This document shows positions 11,481-23,635 of a DNA stretch of 64,000 nt, piece after piece. Position 1 is the stretch's first letter. The number at the start of each line of letters is the position of its first letter. The DNA is from Punica granatum (lineage: Eukaryota; Streptophyta; Magnoliopsida; Myrtales; Lythraceae). The DNA lies in contig NC_045131.1 of the NCBI RefSeq assembly GCF_007655135.1, positions 17,592,001-17,656,000 of the forward strand, in the 5' to 3' direction. Under the pieces are notes generated by a model. The model searched no databases and was not told where the DNA came from. It was given only the letters and a program-made list of their open reading frames with translations. A program made the position numbers and the translations under genes.

Positions 11481-12022
11481 GCTTGCTAGGGCTATCGGAG
11501 GAGGAAGATGATGGGAATTCTCATCTACACCTTTCATGGAGCTAATCTACGTTATATAGATTGCCATGGCAATCCAAGTTAATGGTAATGTAATCCCACA
11601 AAAGTGGCACTGGCCCAGAAAATATAAACAAATATTACTGATAATCCAGATAGACTGCCGGCTACCAAATTCCACCTTAGTGTCAACGTTGATGCAAAAA
11701 AACAGAAAATTACAATGCCTTGTAAAACTTGAACCACATATAAAAGTAATTATTTAACAAAGTTTACGCGTGGCGTGGGAATTGCTTTAGCAGAATTAAC
11801 TGCCGTTAAGACAATGAAAGGAGACTTCGGAGTTTGGACATTGGGAGTTCGAAGTGGGCCCTGACATTCCTCTACCAAATTGTTGACCAGTTCAAAGTGA
11901 CTTGCCATAACTAATAATTAAAAGAAAAAATAAATTTAAAATAATACTGTCACTTAAATTGGAAATTTTAAAAAGAATACTAAAATTTGGACGGCGAAAC
12001 CATCTCACAGACTCTAATAATT

Positions 12023-12318
12023 CGTTTAATTTATCAATCTGATTTTATAATTTTAACTCTAATTTTAACTTTACTCACTACATCAATAAAAGTCAACAAC
12101 ACAATTATTACTTTTTAATTTTTTTAAATTTTTAACCATTAAATTTAATTTTTAATAATAAATTCTTTCAATTATTCATTACTTCAACAATATAATCATT
12201 ATTATTTTTAACTATTCATTACTTTTTCACATTTTTTCACATAATTCAACATCACAATCATTATAAATAAATTAAAATCAAAATTCAATACAATTTAACT
12301 CTAAAACCAAACATAGTA
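12023..12318 (-). mobile_element. AT-rich MITE of the GTTTGGTTTTA family
   Basis: Read on the minus strand the segment starts TGTTTGGTTTTAGAGTTAA and ends near AGAGTTAAAATTATAAAATC. Between them lie the family phrases GTGAAAAAGTAATGAATAG and TTGTGTTGTTGA. The same order occurs at 46028-46282 and 56397-56727. It has no coding capacity. The target duplication was not resolved. It lies upstream of the NPGR2-like gene. Confidence 0.6.
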
Positions 12319-12539
12319 CCCACCCCACACCAAAAAAAAAAAAAAAAAAGTCTGTTCCAATCGGACCTCCTCCACATGGAGTCCGGAGCATTGGATTTTG
12401 TTGATTATTATAACTGTCGAAAGCAACCTTAACTTCAGAGGCTGTTCATACCCTGCTAGCTGTTCCCCATTCAGTCATCAAACCAACCCTCTCCGGAAAA
12501 GTCAGAAGATAATAAATGATGAAAATGATTGAGGAGGTC

Positions 12540-12701
12540 CAATTCCACAGGAAAGGGCTTAGCTTTGGATTCTTTGCTTAACAGGAGCAAAAGGGTCAAT
12601 CAATTTGGCAACTTCTCGGGTTGATGGAATTGTGGGAGATGAGTTGGGGTGTTGATGATGATGCCTTGTGGGCTCGGTCAATGCCTTTCCCTTGTCTAAA
12701 G
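12540..12701 (+). other. Candidate 5' leader exon of the NPGR2-like gene
   Basis: A less AT-rich stretch ends in CTAAAG followed by GTATCATC at 12702, a good splice donor. The acceptor TTTTAGCAG at about 13607-13615 would join it to the leader just before the ATG at 13639. Leader introns are common in this family's genes. The 116-codon open frame from 12621 runs into the proposed intron and shows no domain. The exon start is a guess. Confidence 0.4.
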
Positions 12702-13638
12702 GTATCATCTTTGCTTCTTTCCTTTTTGTGTGGGGTGTCTGTCTTCTTTGTCTTGATCACGGCACTGTTTGTCGAATTTCATCGGTGGGTGCTTTCGATT
12801 CTTCATGTGGGCTGTGATCGGAATTATGGGTTTTGGTTATTTTCCGGCCTTACCGCAAGCTGGCTGCGTTCCGGAGCTGTGGGGTTGCATAGCCTGAGAT
12901 TGTTTCAGATGAAATTTTTGGTTGGTAGGGATTATAAGCCTGTAGAATTATGTCCCTGTTTTCAATTCTGAAGGAATTGGGAGAAAGAATTCGACGTCAG
13001 GCATTGAGGGTTTCGATTTATTGTTTTCTAATTAACCAATTTCTGCTCTAAAAGTTGTATTGATTCCCTTCCTGCCTATTCTTCCTGTTATTAAAATTAT
13101 TCAGGAGGAGCAATATCCTATGGTGTTTTGTTATGTTCAAGCTGTGCCTTTGTTTAACAGAGTTACTCTGTTTGCTTATCAGGAAAGCGGGAGAACATTT
13201 CAAAGTTTTCATAAAATCGTTTAGAATTAGGGAAAACTGCATTGAATACAGTTGGGAAATAATGCTCTGCGTTTCCTTCTTATCTTTCTTTGTTCTCATT
13301 ACCTTTTCTTTCACTGCAATGACTAAAATGGAAAACTAGGAATTAATTTCGGTTACCACACAAAGCCAGTTTTCAGCATTTTCGGTTGTTTCTTACAACT
13401 GAGGAACAATGAAAGAAAGGTAAGTGGTTTTCTGGGCGGCATTGCCAAGAAAAATATAATGTGAAAGATAAACACAGAAAATATTCTCCCTTCACTCTTG
13501 TTGGAACTGCAAACATTTTCCCATTAGAAGAGCACAAGTTTTTCTACTCGGGTAGTTGTTCTGAAGACTTCTGCATCAAGCTCAACTCTTGTTGTTCTGA
13601 TTGTGATTTTAGCAGAATCTCAAGTCTAATGAAACATA

Positions 13639-16600
13639 ATGAGAGCTAGAGATTGGCTGGACAAGCGGAGAGTTGGCATTAGAGAGAAATTGCAAAAGAT
13701 GATGAAGTGCATTTTCTCTGGGGAGCAGCAGCTAAGGGCAGATGAAGCAATGGACTCCTCGGAGTCATTGGCCACTAGAGATTATTCAGCGAGTGGATAC
13801 TCATCTCGGGCTGCTGAGGTGGAACCAAAGGTGGATACCAGTAACATCGAAGAAGCTGAGTCCTCCCTCCGGGAGAGTGGCTATCTAAACTATGAGGTTG
13901 GTTGATTGTGCTGTCATACAGATGTATATATATATAAAATGTTTTACATATTACTGAACTCAAGACACATGGAAACCATAAAGCCAAACGTCCTTAGCAT
14001 CGTGGCTTCTCTTCATGAGACGTGTGCATGGATGTAGGCATCAAATGAGGAGCAAAGGACCCAAATCTGAGACATGTAGGCATGATCTGCAAACCTCGGA
14101 AATGGGTCTTCAGAAACCTCTTAAACAATTAATTCAGAAACCTCTCGAAATAATGATAGTCTGTAACTGTGAGCCCTCAGTGTAACTTGCCTATTGAAAT
14201 GGTTCTTGAAATGGTTCTTGAAATGGGAATCACTTTGTCTCTGTTCAAGCCCCTATGATCGAGTACTGACGATTATTAGTCACTCATCATGACCATTAAA
14301 TCTTCATGTTGCATAGTACACCTGATTTGTTCTTAAACTTTATCACTTCAAAAAACTTCGCTCATCTAGATTTTGAACTTTAACTACAATATATTCTAAA
14401 AGACTACCAATGTACTCTCAGGATATTCACTTAAATTTTCATATACGTGCATTTATGGAATGATGGAAAGATTTGTTAGTTGGCATTCATATATAGATAA
14501 TAAGTCTCCACCCTTCACCTACTTTATTGAACCCCAAAGACAGAATGCATATGAAACCAGCCAGGCACTTCTATCCAATGAGCAAGATGAGCTTTTCTTT
14601 TGTCTTACTAAAAGAGAAAAGTTGGGATTTTTATTTTATCATTTTCGTTTTTACATTATAGTGTTCTTGACGTGTTGCTGATAAGTAGAACCAAAACAAT
14701 TACTTTGACTTTGGTATGCTCCAATGAAGCAGAAATTTTAATGAAGTGAGAGGTTTAATTTTTTCCTATGTTATCTCAAGTGGCCTCACATATCCATCTT
14801 CTAATACGTCATATGATGGTCGAAGTTAGTAACAGCAGAAGTGGATTTGAAATTATAAGTTTGTTTTTCAAATGTCAGGAAGCTAGAGCATTGCTAGGGA
14901 GGCTGGAGTACCAGAAAGGCAACATCGAGGCTGCTCTTCATGTATTTGAAGGAATAGATATTGCTGCTGTCACTCCCAAGATGAGAATATCAATTGCTAG
15001 AAAATATGAGAATTCAAGGCGCCGCTCACAGAGCGAAGCAGCTCCCCTCATGTCTATGCATGCCGTCAGTCTGCTCTTTGAGGCTATCTTTCTCAAAGCA
15101 AAATCATTAGAGCGACTTGGAAGGTTTAGTGGTACTTTCTTTTATCTCCATACAATTAGATCCATCAGGTTCGGTCCCTTCTCTGTTGATTGGTTCTCTC
15201 AAGTTTGGAAAGAACCAACGCCAAGCTCAAGGAATATCAAAATCAAAACTGAAATGGAAAATCTGGTTAAAGAAATATCGTTTGGTTAATTTTTTTGAAA
15301 GAATTCTTTTTCTTAAGGATTGATTAATACTTTTCAGATTGAAAAACTGTAATTAACCAAATGAACTGATCTTTATATAAACTGAGAAATTGCTTTTCCA
15401 TTTTCCAATACCTTACTCAAAACAACCCCTCTTAAATTCCTGATCTCGCCCTTCTCAAATCCCAAAAGAAAAAGGGGGCTGTTTGTGTTAGGTTTTATGT
15501 TTTTCTTTTTCTTTTACTCATTGTTTGGTCGGTTTTGTGATTGTACTTTTCTAAGTAGCTTTACATTTATGCATTATTATGTTTGCAATGATTTTCTTTT
15601 ATAAATACAAATGTCATCACCAAGTCCTACACATGCAAGGAGGTTTCGAACTCATGACCTAGTGGACTATCCACCAGGTTTATGCACGTCCTACCTAGTT
15701 TTTGCATCTTTCAAATGCATAGCTGTACTAGATATTTCACAGATTTTGCTGTAATTTGGATTATTTCAATTTCTTCACTCTTTTACTGATTTTTCCCTTC
15801 TTCCATTAATCTTTCCAGAAGCTGCAAAAACGTGCAAAATCATATTGGATACCGTTGAATCTGCACTTCCAGAAGGTCTGCCTGAAAGCTTCATGACCGA
15901 TTGTAAACTGCAGGAAACTTTAAACAAGGTTGTAGAATCGCTTCCAGAGTTGTGGAAGCTCTCAGGGGACTTCCAGGAAGCCATCTTATCGTACAGGAAG
16001 GGCCTGCTTTACCATTGGAACCTCGATGTAGAAACCAAGGCAAAAATTGAGAAGGAATTCGCCATCTTCCTTTTATACAGCGGAGTTGAGGCGAGTCCTC
16101 CTAATTTGCGGTGGCAAATTGATAGTTCCTTTGTGCCCAGGAACAACATTGAAGAGGCAGTACTCTTGTTGGTTATACTACTTAGGAAGTTCTCGCTTGG
16201 GAGAATGAAGTGGGATCCGTCGATCCTTGACCACCTCACATTTGCCCTCTCTGTCTCAGGGGGATCACGGGCCCTTGCCCATCAGGTCGAGGAATTGCTC
16301 CCAGGAATATTGGAACGAAATGACATGTACTGTATTTTAGCCCTCTGTTACTATGGGGAAGGTGAGGATATAGTTGCCTTAAATCTTCTTAAGAACATGT
16401 TGGATAATCAAGAAAATCCAGATTGTGCTTTTGTGCTCCTACTTGCTTCCAAAATTTGCGGAGAAAATGCATTTTCTGTGGAACAAGGCATAGATTATGC
16501 TCAGAAAGTGATAAAAAAGTTGACTGGAGGATGTGCCCAGAAGGCCAGTGTTGCGAATTGCATGCTTGGACTTCTATTATCGGCCAAATCTCTATTGGTT

Positions 16601-18722
16601 TCTTCAGATCTTGAGAGAATTTCATGCACGTCAAGAGCTCTTGAAGCATTTGAAGCAGCAGAGAGATTAATGACAGAACGGGATCCCATTGTTGTGTATC
16701 ATCTCTCTATAGAGAATGCTGAGCAGAGGAAGTTGGATTTAGCACTTTATTATGCGAAGCAGCTGCTGAAGCTAGAGGCTGGGTCTAGTGTTAGAGTTTA
16801 CGTTCTATTGGCTCGAATTTTGTCAGCTCAAAAACGGTTTTCTGATGCCGAGACCGTGATAAATGCCGCTTTGGATCAGATGGGAAAGTGGGACCAAGGT
16901 GAGCTGCTCAGGACGAAAGCAAAGCTTCAAATCGCTCAGGGACAGTTGAAGAAAGCTATAGAGACATATAGTCGGCTTCTTGCTATTCTACAGGTGCAGG
17001 CTAAGAATTCAGGATTGGCAAAAAATCTTCACAAGGTATCTCACCCTCATTTGCATCCACTAAACATTTAGTCATAGCTCTTTTGGATTGAGGGTTAGGC
17101 CAGTAACAGATTATATATTTTTATGCTTGACAATCAGCTGATTTGGCGATTGATTACTTGTACCTCACTAATTATTACTAGTCAAGAATGTAGATACGAT
17201 AGATCTCTAAAACGTCATTAGTTCATGGAAGTTAGCTACTCTGGGCTTCTTTGGAGGCTGGTCAAGCGATTGAAGGAACAAAATGAAATGCGGGAATGTT
17301 TTAGGTTCAGACCCTACTATTTTTAAAAGTGGTGTAAATACCCTTGTAGATTGGTAGGCTTGTAAGAGGTTCACGACTTTTAAATGAGCTCAGCGAGGGG
17401 TGGCAGAGTTACATATACCCACGGGGTTTTTCGGGTGTTCACCAGCCCCAACTTGAGCCCATGAGAAGTTCCACATCAACAATAGAATGTGGCAAATTGG
17501 CCAATTGATATGTTATGACTCCTGCATCTGCAGCTTTTTATTGTTTGAATGGGGCTATGATGTTTCCTCCAAGCTGTTTCTTCCGTTTCTTTTTCTTCTT
17601 CTATGTAAATATTCATTAATATAGTAAATTTTCTGATCTTGTTTATGGATAGAGTGGGGGACTGCGTGATAGGAGTCTGGAAATGGAAACATGGAACGAC
17701 CTTGCTGGTGTGTACACGAGCTTGTCCCAGTGGCGTGATGCTGAAGCCTGCCTTGTGAAATCAAAGGCTATTAGTCCTTTCTCAGCCTCTAGACTGCATA
17801 ATACGGGTACTTTCCTTCTTCCTCTGTTCTTCTAGTCCATTTTCATTCTTTTGGCGGCCATCCCTTCATCACTTGTCCAGCTTACTTCATCATTCTGCTT
17901 ACTTGAATTTCAACGCACAAGAAAAATGAAATATCATTGATATAGTACGTGTTCTGGAGAGCTTTTTTCTTCCCAAGTCACTCATCCTTAGCCTAGAACT
18001 TGATTTCCTTAAGAAACATTCTTGGCTTTTCATTTGCCCTTCTCAGAAAGACTTGGAAAATCACAATGTAAAGGTTCAACCTACAATGCTCACCAGGAGC
18101 AAGCCTTAAATGTTGATAGCTTGTAAATGTGCTTTTGGAATAGAGGTTGTTCAAGATTTGGGGCCTTCATTTAAATGATAACATTATGAACCCTTCCATA
18201 GCTAAATATTCCAAAATGCAAAGGATATTGTCCTGTTTCTGCTTTCTGAATTTGTCGGATCAGAACAAAGATGCACATATTAGTACGATTTCTAGAGTGA
18301 AGTTGGACTTCTTAGCTTGTGTACTTGCATTGAAAAAAACTGTTTCTCGTAGTCCGTGATTGGAAACATGGACTAAAATGGTATTTGAATCTGTTGCATT
18401 ATTAGGTTTACTCTACCAAGCCAGAGGGCAGTACAAAGATGCCTTGAAGTCCTTCCAGGAGGCACTAAATCTCGAGCCTAACCATGTCCAGAGCTTGGTG
18501 TCCATGGCACGTGTCCTCAAGCAGCTTGGGACCCAATCCATGTCTGTCGTCCGAAGCCTTCTCACTGATGCACTTAGACTCGACCGGACCAATGCTTCAG
18601 CATGGTACAATCTCGGACTGCTCTACAAGGCTGATCCTGAAGCTTCGGCCCTAGAGGCTGCTGAATGTTTTGAGGCCGCCACTCTTTTAGAAGAATCTGC
18701 CCCCATCGAACCATTCCGATGA
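13639..18722 (+). CDS. NPGR2: NPGR2-like calmodulin-binding TPR protein (No Pollen Germination related)
   Basis: Five exons join in frame: 13639-13896, 14879-15131 (donor possibly 15128), 15819-17035, 17653-17806, 18406-18722 (2199 bases, 732 residues). The N-terminus has a basic segment, then MKCIFSGEQ and SSESLATRDYSASGYSSR, and EEARALLGRLEYQKGNIEAA, all typical of the NPG1/NPGR family. TPR units fill the rest; clear ones lie in the last exon (YQARGQYKDALKSFQEALNL, then YNLGLLYKADPEASALEAAE). NPG proteins bind calmodulin and, in Arabidopsis, join the plasma-membrane PI4K-alpha1 complex in a TTC7-like role; NPG1 is needed for pollen germination. Assignment to NPGR2 rather than NPG1 or NPGR1 rests on remembered N-terminal wording and is moderate. 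The first intron (13897-14878) and the long third intron carry transposon-like phrases but the coding frame is intact. A start at a later Met (MMKCIF) is possible. Confidence 0.9.
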
Positions 18723-19411
18723 CCTTGACAGGTGCCAGTGGCTCGTCTCACTCGTCTCTGTGGTTTTTTTAAGTTTTGGTCCTTTCTGGCTGGAAATTTT
18801 TTGCAGCAGAAATGTTGTTCCTCTCTGTCACTGATAAAATAGTATATATGGTTTCCCTTCTCGCACATCGTCCACTTGGGACCGATGTCTGGTATATAGT
18901 ATAGGTTGGAAAGAAATTAAAGGGAATGAAGGTTCCTATTCCCTTCAGTCTCCGGCCACTTTAGGGCTATTGAAGAAAGGAATCCTGGCAGTGCCGGATC
19001 AGCTGCGTTGCATTATTGCCATTTCTGGGCTGAGCAGTTAGCCACATTATACCATTAGGGCAAATGTATTGTTCCATATCATAAAATGATCCACGACAGT
19101 GATCATGTATACTGCATGTCGAGACATTCTTCATCGACATTCTTTGAGCCTTAAGTTCTCTTGGTGGAGGAAAAAAGAACGTGAAGCACCTTCACGATTA
19201 CGTTACTAAATTATGCAAAATCAGCGTCTTGAGTCCCCATAAAGAAACCTGGGCCACAAGGAGGGGAAAATAATGGGAAAGATATATTCATTCTAATATA
19301 CCAGAAACTTCAGTTAAAACAGAGGTAGACAACGTAATAAAAGGAAAGAAGTTGGCCTCCAAGAAGAAACTGTGCTTGGATTTAGTTTACATGCTTTAAC
19401 ATCAATTCTAA
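18723..19411. other. Convergent 3' flanks of the NPGR2-like and RPL28 genes
   Basis: The two genes end towards each other. The segment should hold both 3' untranslated regions. No other feature was seen. Confidence 0.5.
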
Positions 19412-21004
19412 TTACTCCTTGCGCAAATCGATCCCGGCCTTTTTAGCAACAGCATCAAGTCCATTCTTCTCGATGGTCTTTAGTGCTTTTGTCGATAGGC
19501 GGAGCTTTACATACCGCTTTCCGGCTTCCCACCAGATCTTCTTGTATTGAAGGTTCACAAACTGCAACTTCTTTGTCTTGTGGTTTGAGAAGGACACCTT
19601 GTTTGCCTTGTTAGCCTTCTTCCCCGTGAAGGGGCATATGCGTCCTGAAAAGCCAAGCAGATTATTTAGCTCAATTAGAGCAATGGCTCAGATATCCGAT
19701 GAGTGAATGATATGCCCATGTCAGAGCCAATTACGACTCCAAGTCAACAGTAAGGTTTCATGAACAAGAACATAGGCAAAGCAGAAAGATCGATTCCAGC
19801 TTAAGTTCTAGAATGGTTGCGCAACCAAATTACAGAGCAAAACTGCTTATGAATTAGCACGATAAGAAACATACAATTTACAAAATAACTGTATCGGAAA
19901 GGAAAGGAATTTCAGATGCCGCACAAAACCATTAGAGCAACTCTTCTTGCAGTTGGCTGTTCCTCCAATTCGCTGAAGTTCTTTGCTTAATTTTTTATTC
20001 TTATAAGAGGCCTCACCAACGGCCACCTGTAGAAAAGGTCAATAGAACCCACGACCTCGTGACTACCCACGGTGCATATGTGCATCCTATCCACTTGCAC
20101 TAACCCTCAGGAGATCTCTTTCCCTATCGAGACAATGAGAACTCTTATTTCTCAATGCATGTCTTGGTTGCACAATGAGAACAAGAGTCGAGACCGAACT
20201 AGGAAGGAGTAGTAGTATCTTGCTAGTAAGAAAAAATCGCTCTTCCGAACGGAAAGCCTATAGTCGAACCCCCTGATCTAACATAACACTCACCAGCATG
20301 TTTCCCAAGACTACAAGCTACCTTCACTCGACCAAACAACAAGAAAAAAAGGAAATTCGGGACATAGCAAAGAAACTCAACGAACATAGCACAGTCAATT
20401 TTGAAACCCAAATTCAAACCAATAAACCTCGTATGTAAAGGGGCTTCCCGAACTAGAGTGGAATCAATCACACTTGAGAACTACTCAAGCAACTGTTTAC
20501 GGCAACTTCTCTGAGCAAAATGCGGACGGGGAATGGCAAATTGAGCAAAACAGGGAATGTGATTCAGTCAGAGCAATTCATCCAAACCCAAAATGCAGCT
20601 CGGTTCAGCATTGCCGGTAAACGGGTTTCCAAATGCTTCATGACCAAACTTAAAGCACGACGGCAATTACCAAATCTCATTACTGATTGATTGCCCCACT
20701 GAACTCAGCAGGCAATCGACATCGAATTACTAATACAAGTCCTGGATAACAATAAGGAGAAGGACAAGAGGAGGGAATTACGGGCCACAGGCAGCAGCAG
20801 AGGTGCAGGAGTAGCGCGATAGGGCTGGGGGAAGACGCAGCGGTCGACTGAAATCCGTAGTCCGGTCAGCTGGGAAGTAACGAACCCTAGCTCCGTCGAC
20901 GACGAAGACGCAGCACTCGCCCTCGGGGGAGCCGTTCTACTGAGCACCGCTCGGCGGAAGCACAAGCTCGCGGGGTTTCCTGACAGTAGTCCCGACGTCG
21001 CCAT
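19412..21004 (-). CDS. RPL28: 50S ribosomal protein L28, chloroplastic (bL28c)
   Basis: Two exons on the minus strand: 21004-20782 and 19644-19412 (456 bases, 151 residues). The splice keeps the frame through the Arg codon before RICPFTGKK. The first exon encodes a Ser/Ala/Arg-rich chloroplast transit peptide starting [18 protein letters not shown], then the conserved [15 protein letters not shown]. The second exon is the L28 core: [58 protein letters not shown]. The protein is part of the large subunit of the plastid ribosome. An upstream in-frame Met 33 codons earlier exists, but the chosen Met gives the usual length and a proper transit peptide. The 1.1-kb intron shows nothing of note. It is convergent with the NPGR2-like gene. 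Confidence 0.96.
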
Positions 21005-21140
21005 TGTCGAGTTTGTGAACGTTATCCTATTCTCTCCGCATAATAGGGAGGGAAGTGCAGAAGAAGAAGGAGAAGAAGATGAAAGAGGATAACGTGTCAT
21101 TTTTAATTTAATTTTAATTAATTTATTTATTTTTTATTTT

Positions 21141-21470
21141 AATATTTTGAGTAAATTAACAATTTATCTTATTAACATTACATCAAATTGGACCTTGACA
21201 TATCTGTCGTTCAATAGTGGACGAAAACATTTGATGTGGCATTATTTTTTACTTTTTTACGTCAATTTTAACCTTGACTTATTAAATGTACATCATATTG
21301 TCATTTTCATGAAATAGTTTCCTCGAGTTTTTAACGGCAGATAGACGAAAGAGTCAATATGATGTATATTTAATAGATCAAGGTCAAAATTGATGTAAAA
21401 ATATTTTTAGATTAGATTTAATGTAACATCGATCTGGACAAATTGTTAGTTTATTCTAATATTTTATATC
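21141..21470. repeat. Long imperfect inverted repeat (foldback MITE candidate)
   Basis: The left half (TAATATTTTGAGTAAATTAAC, AACATTACATCAAATTGGAC, ACGTCAATTTTAACCTTGAC, ATGTACATCATATTGTC) is repeated in reverse complement in the right half (GAGTCAATATGATGTATATT, CAAGGTCAAAATTGATGTAA, AATGTAACATCGATCTGGAC, GTTAGTTTATTCTAATATT). The arms cover nearly the whole element. It lies about 140 bases upstream of the L28 start codon, so it could be part of that promoter region. No coding is present. Confidence 0.7.
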
Positions 21471-23635
21471 TAAAATTACTGAGGTTCAGTGATTGGGCCT
21501 TAACTTTAGTAATGGGGCCCAAAAAGCTGAAGCTGGGAACGAACGATGAACTCCATGAAGTCGTCCAAGCTCCACAGCAGCAGAAGCATTGATTGATGCT
21601 GATGTCTTCGATGTTTGGGGCTGTTTCCATCCCATTCCGATCCTCCAGTCCCACCTTCTCTCTGGGCTCCGAATCAGAAAAGAAGGGTTTCGAGGAAAGA
21701 AATGGATAGAGAGGAAAGGAGGCTGGTAGTGCTTCTTGATAAGGTAAATCGTCACGAGCAATAACCAGCTGCTTTGAATCATCACCACACTAAATAATGA
21801 GTGATAAAAATTAGTGTTCCGCCACTAAATAATAGAATTGTTTAGATAAAAAAAGGATAAGAAATGCATAAGGCAATTTCATTCAATATTCGAGTCTACC
21901 TTTCCTTGTTCAAACTAGAGCTTATAGATAATACTCTTACAGTAATTAGAGTCAAAAAGAAAAAAGAATACTATTGCTACTGGGCGCTAACTGATTTGCC
22001 CGAAAAAAAAAAAAAAAAAAAAAAAAAAATCGATATTCTCTTAGGCTGATTCTAGAGGTCCATATCTCTTTTCTTTTTTTTTTCCTCTCTTTTTTTACTG
22101 TCGATGGTATCTGGCGCCGTAAGATCCATCTCTCCTTATCAATATAACAATTGCTCCTCGACTCCTCATCGCCCCTGGGGCAAGAAGAGATATCAAAAGC
22201 AACCGCATTGCCGCCGTATTACATATGTTCACTTCAGAAGCTGAAGCCAGATATTATGGGGATGACGACGTAAATGATTGTCATGAGCTAATATGACAGC
22301 ACGAAAAATTAGGAATCTTCATTAGGAATTAAAAATCGTCACTTCCATAAATGCTCACTGAGAAAAAAACGGAACTATGAAAACTCTCAGAAATTGACAA
22401 TTTTTGAGATACGTGACTGAACTTTCAGTCATCTTCCAAGTACAAAACTCCAAAGCAAGTGTACAAAAAAATTGGGCTTTGTACCAAAAAAAAAAAACCT
22501 AATACGAAAACTAAAAATTTTTGTTCAACAAGTATTGAGGGATTGTACTTGGGAGTGATTGAATTTTTAGTCACGAGATCCAAAAATTTCCCCCATAAAT
22601 TCACCACGGACAGTATATGAAGAATTAAAGAAATGGAGATCGCAGCCTTTTGTCGGGCAAATAATGTAGGGGTGAAGGGGAAAAAGATAAAAATTAACTT
22701 TGCGGTTCCTATAAATATGTCGACGAATCAAGTCCCCAAGGACACGACTCATTCACCCTTCTCTTCCATGTATTCCTCTCCTCCATCCTGTTCCGTCCTT
22801 GTTTTCCTTTGAGAATTCTATCTCTTTGTAAGTTTTCTATTCCATCCTGATTTTCCAGTTGTAATTTCATATATTGGATACAGCGACTTGAGAACACAAC
22901 TCTGGCCCCATGCCACGAACGCAAATATCGCATTCCCGCACACTTCCAGTTTTAAGTATCCATCTCATTCTCAAACTCTAATCACGAAAAATGGACCATC
23001 AGTTTATGATTATTTGAAAACTCCATTGCATCTCCAAACTTTCCAGTCCCTGCAAAAGATAAGCTCGAGCTATAAACTCAAACCGCTGTCCAATCCAACC
23101 TGACATAGATAAAGGATAATGTCTAACTATAGTAGTTAGTATCAAGATTCAAATCTTGAATCAATTCGTGTACATCATGCCTGCCGCGATGCTAGTGTCC
23201 CTGTGCAATCAATGTAAACAAGGATTCTAGACAAAGGAAAGGCATTCCAGTGCAAAGAATTTGTATCATGAAATACTAGCCTAGTATTGTCTCAACAAAC
23301 ATTTTCACAAAGGCATGGCTAATTGAGAATGGATTCTACAGCGTTCCCCCTCGGTAACATATTTCAATTAAAAATTCTCTGTTCCCACCAAGTCTGCAAG
23401 GACGACCGAGATAGCAAGGACGACACTCACCCACAGTTCCCACTATCAGTCGAAATATCTCTCTTAGTAGGGTACACAAGCTAGCTAACAATACGACAAC
23501 CTTTTGCCCTAAAGCCGAGGGCTTCAAGATACCGCAGGAACGTTCAACACCTGCCATGAGGTAGAACGCCCCAGCTCAGTTGCAGTTCTCGAGCAAAAGA
23601 ACGTGCCTTTTACCAGCATCATGAGCCTGGTCATA
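21471..23635. other. Intergenic DNA between RPL28 and the U2AF-like gene
   Basis: No gene could be supported. A 27-base A run lies at 22003-22029. A TATA-like CCTATAAATATG lies near 22708-22719, followed by a pyrimidine-rich leader-like stretch, but the open frame after it lacks an ATG and a domain. The last ~250 bases are the 3' flank of the minus-strand gene ending at 23636. Confidence 0.4.

Noticed and set aside
12621..12971. 116-codon frame with hydrophobic stretches before the NPGR2-like gene
   Set aside because: It crosses a good splice donor at 12702, has no domain, and is better explained as leader exon plus intron.
15640..15700. Possible tRNA-like B box (GGTTTCGAACTC) in an NPGR2 intron
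   Set aside because: No A box or cloverleaf could be built around it; the phrase is common in plant transposon ends.
21451..21788. Two overlapping minus-strand open frames of 67 and 100 codons
   Set aside because: No recognisable motif. The frames overlap in different phases and abut a foldback repeat, so they are probably chance frames.
22003..22029. 27-base A run as the tail of a retroposed gene or SINE
   Set aside because: No gene-like or tRNA-like body precedes it and no flanking duplication was seen.
22888..23103. 71-codon open frame after a TATA-like motif and pyrimidine-rich stretch
   Set aside because: The frame has no ATG at its start, no domain is visible, and no introns or homologues could be argued from the sequence.
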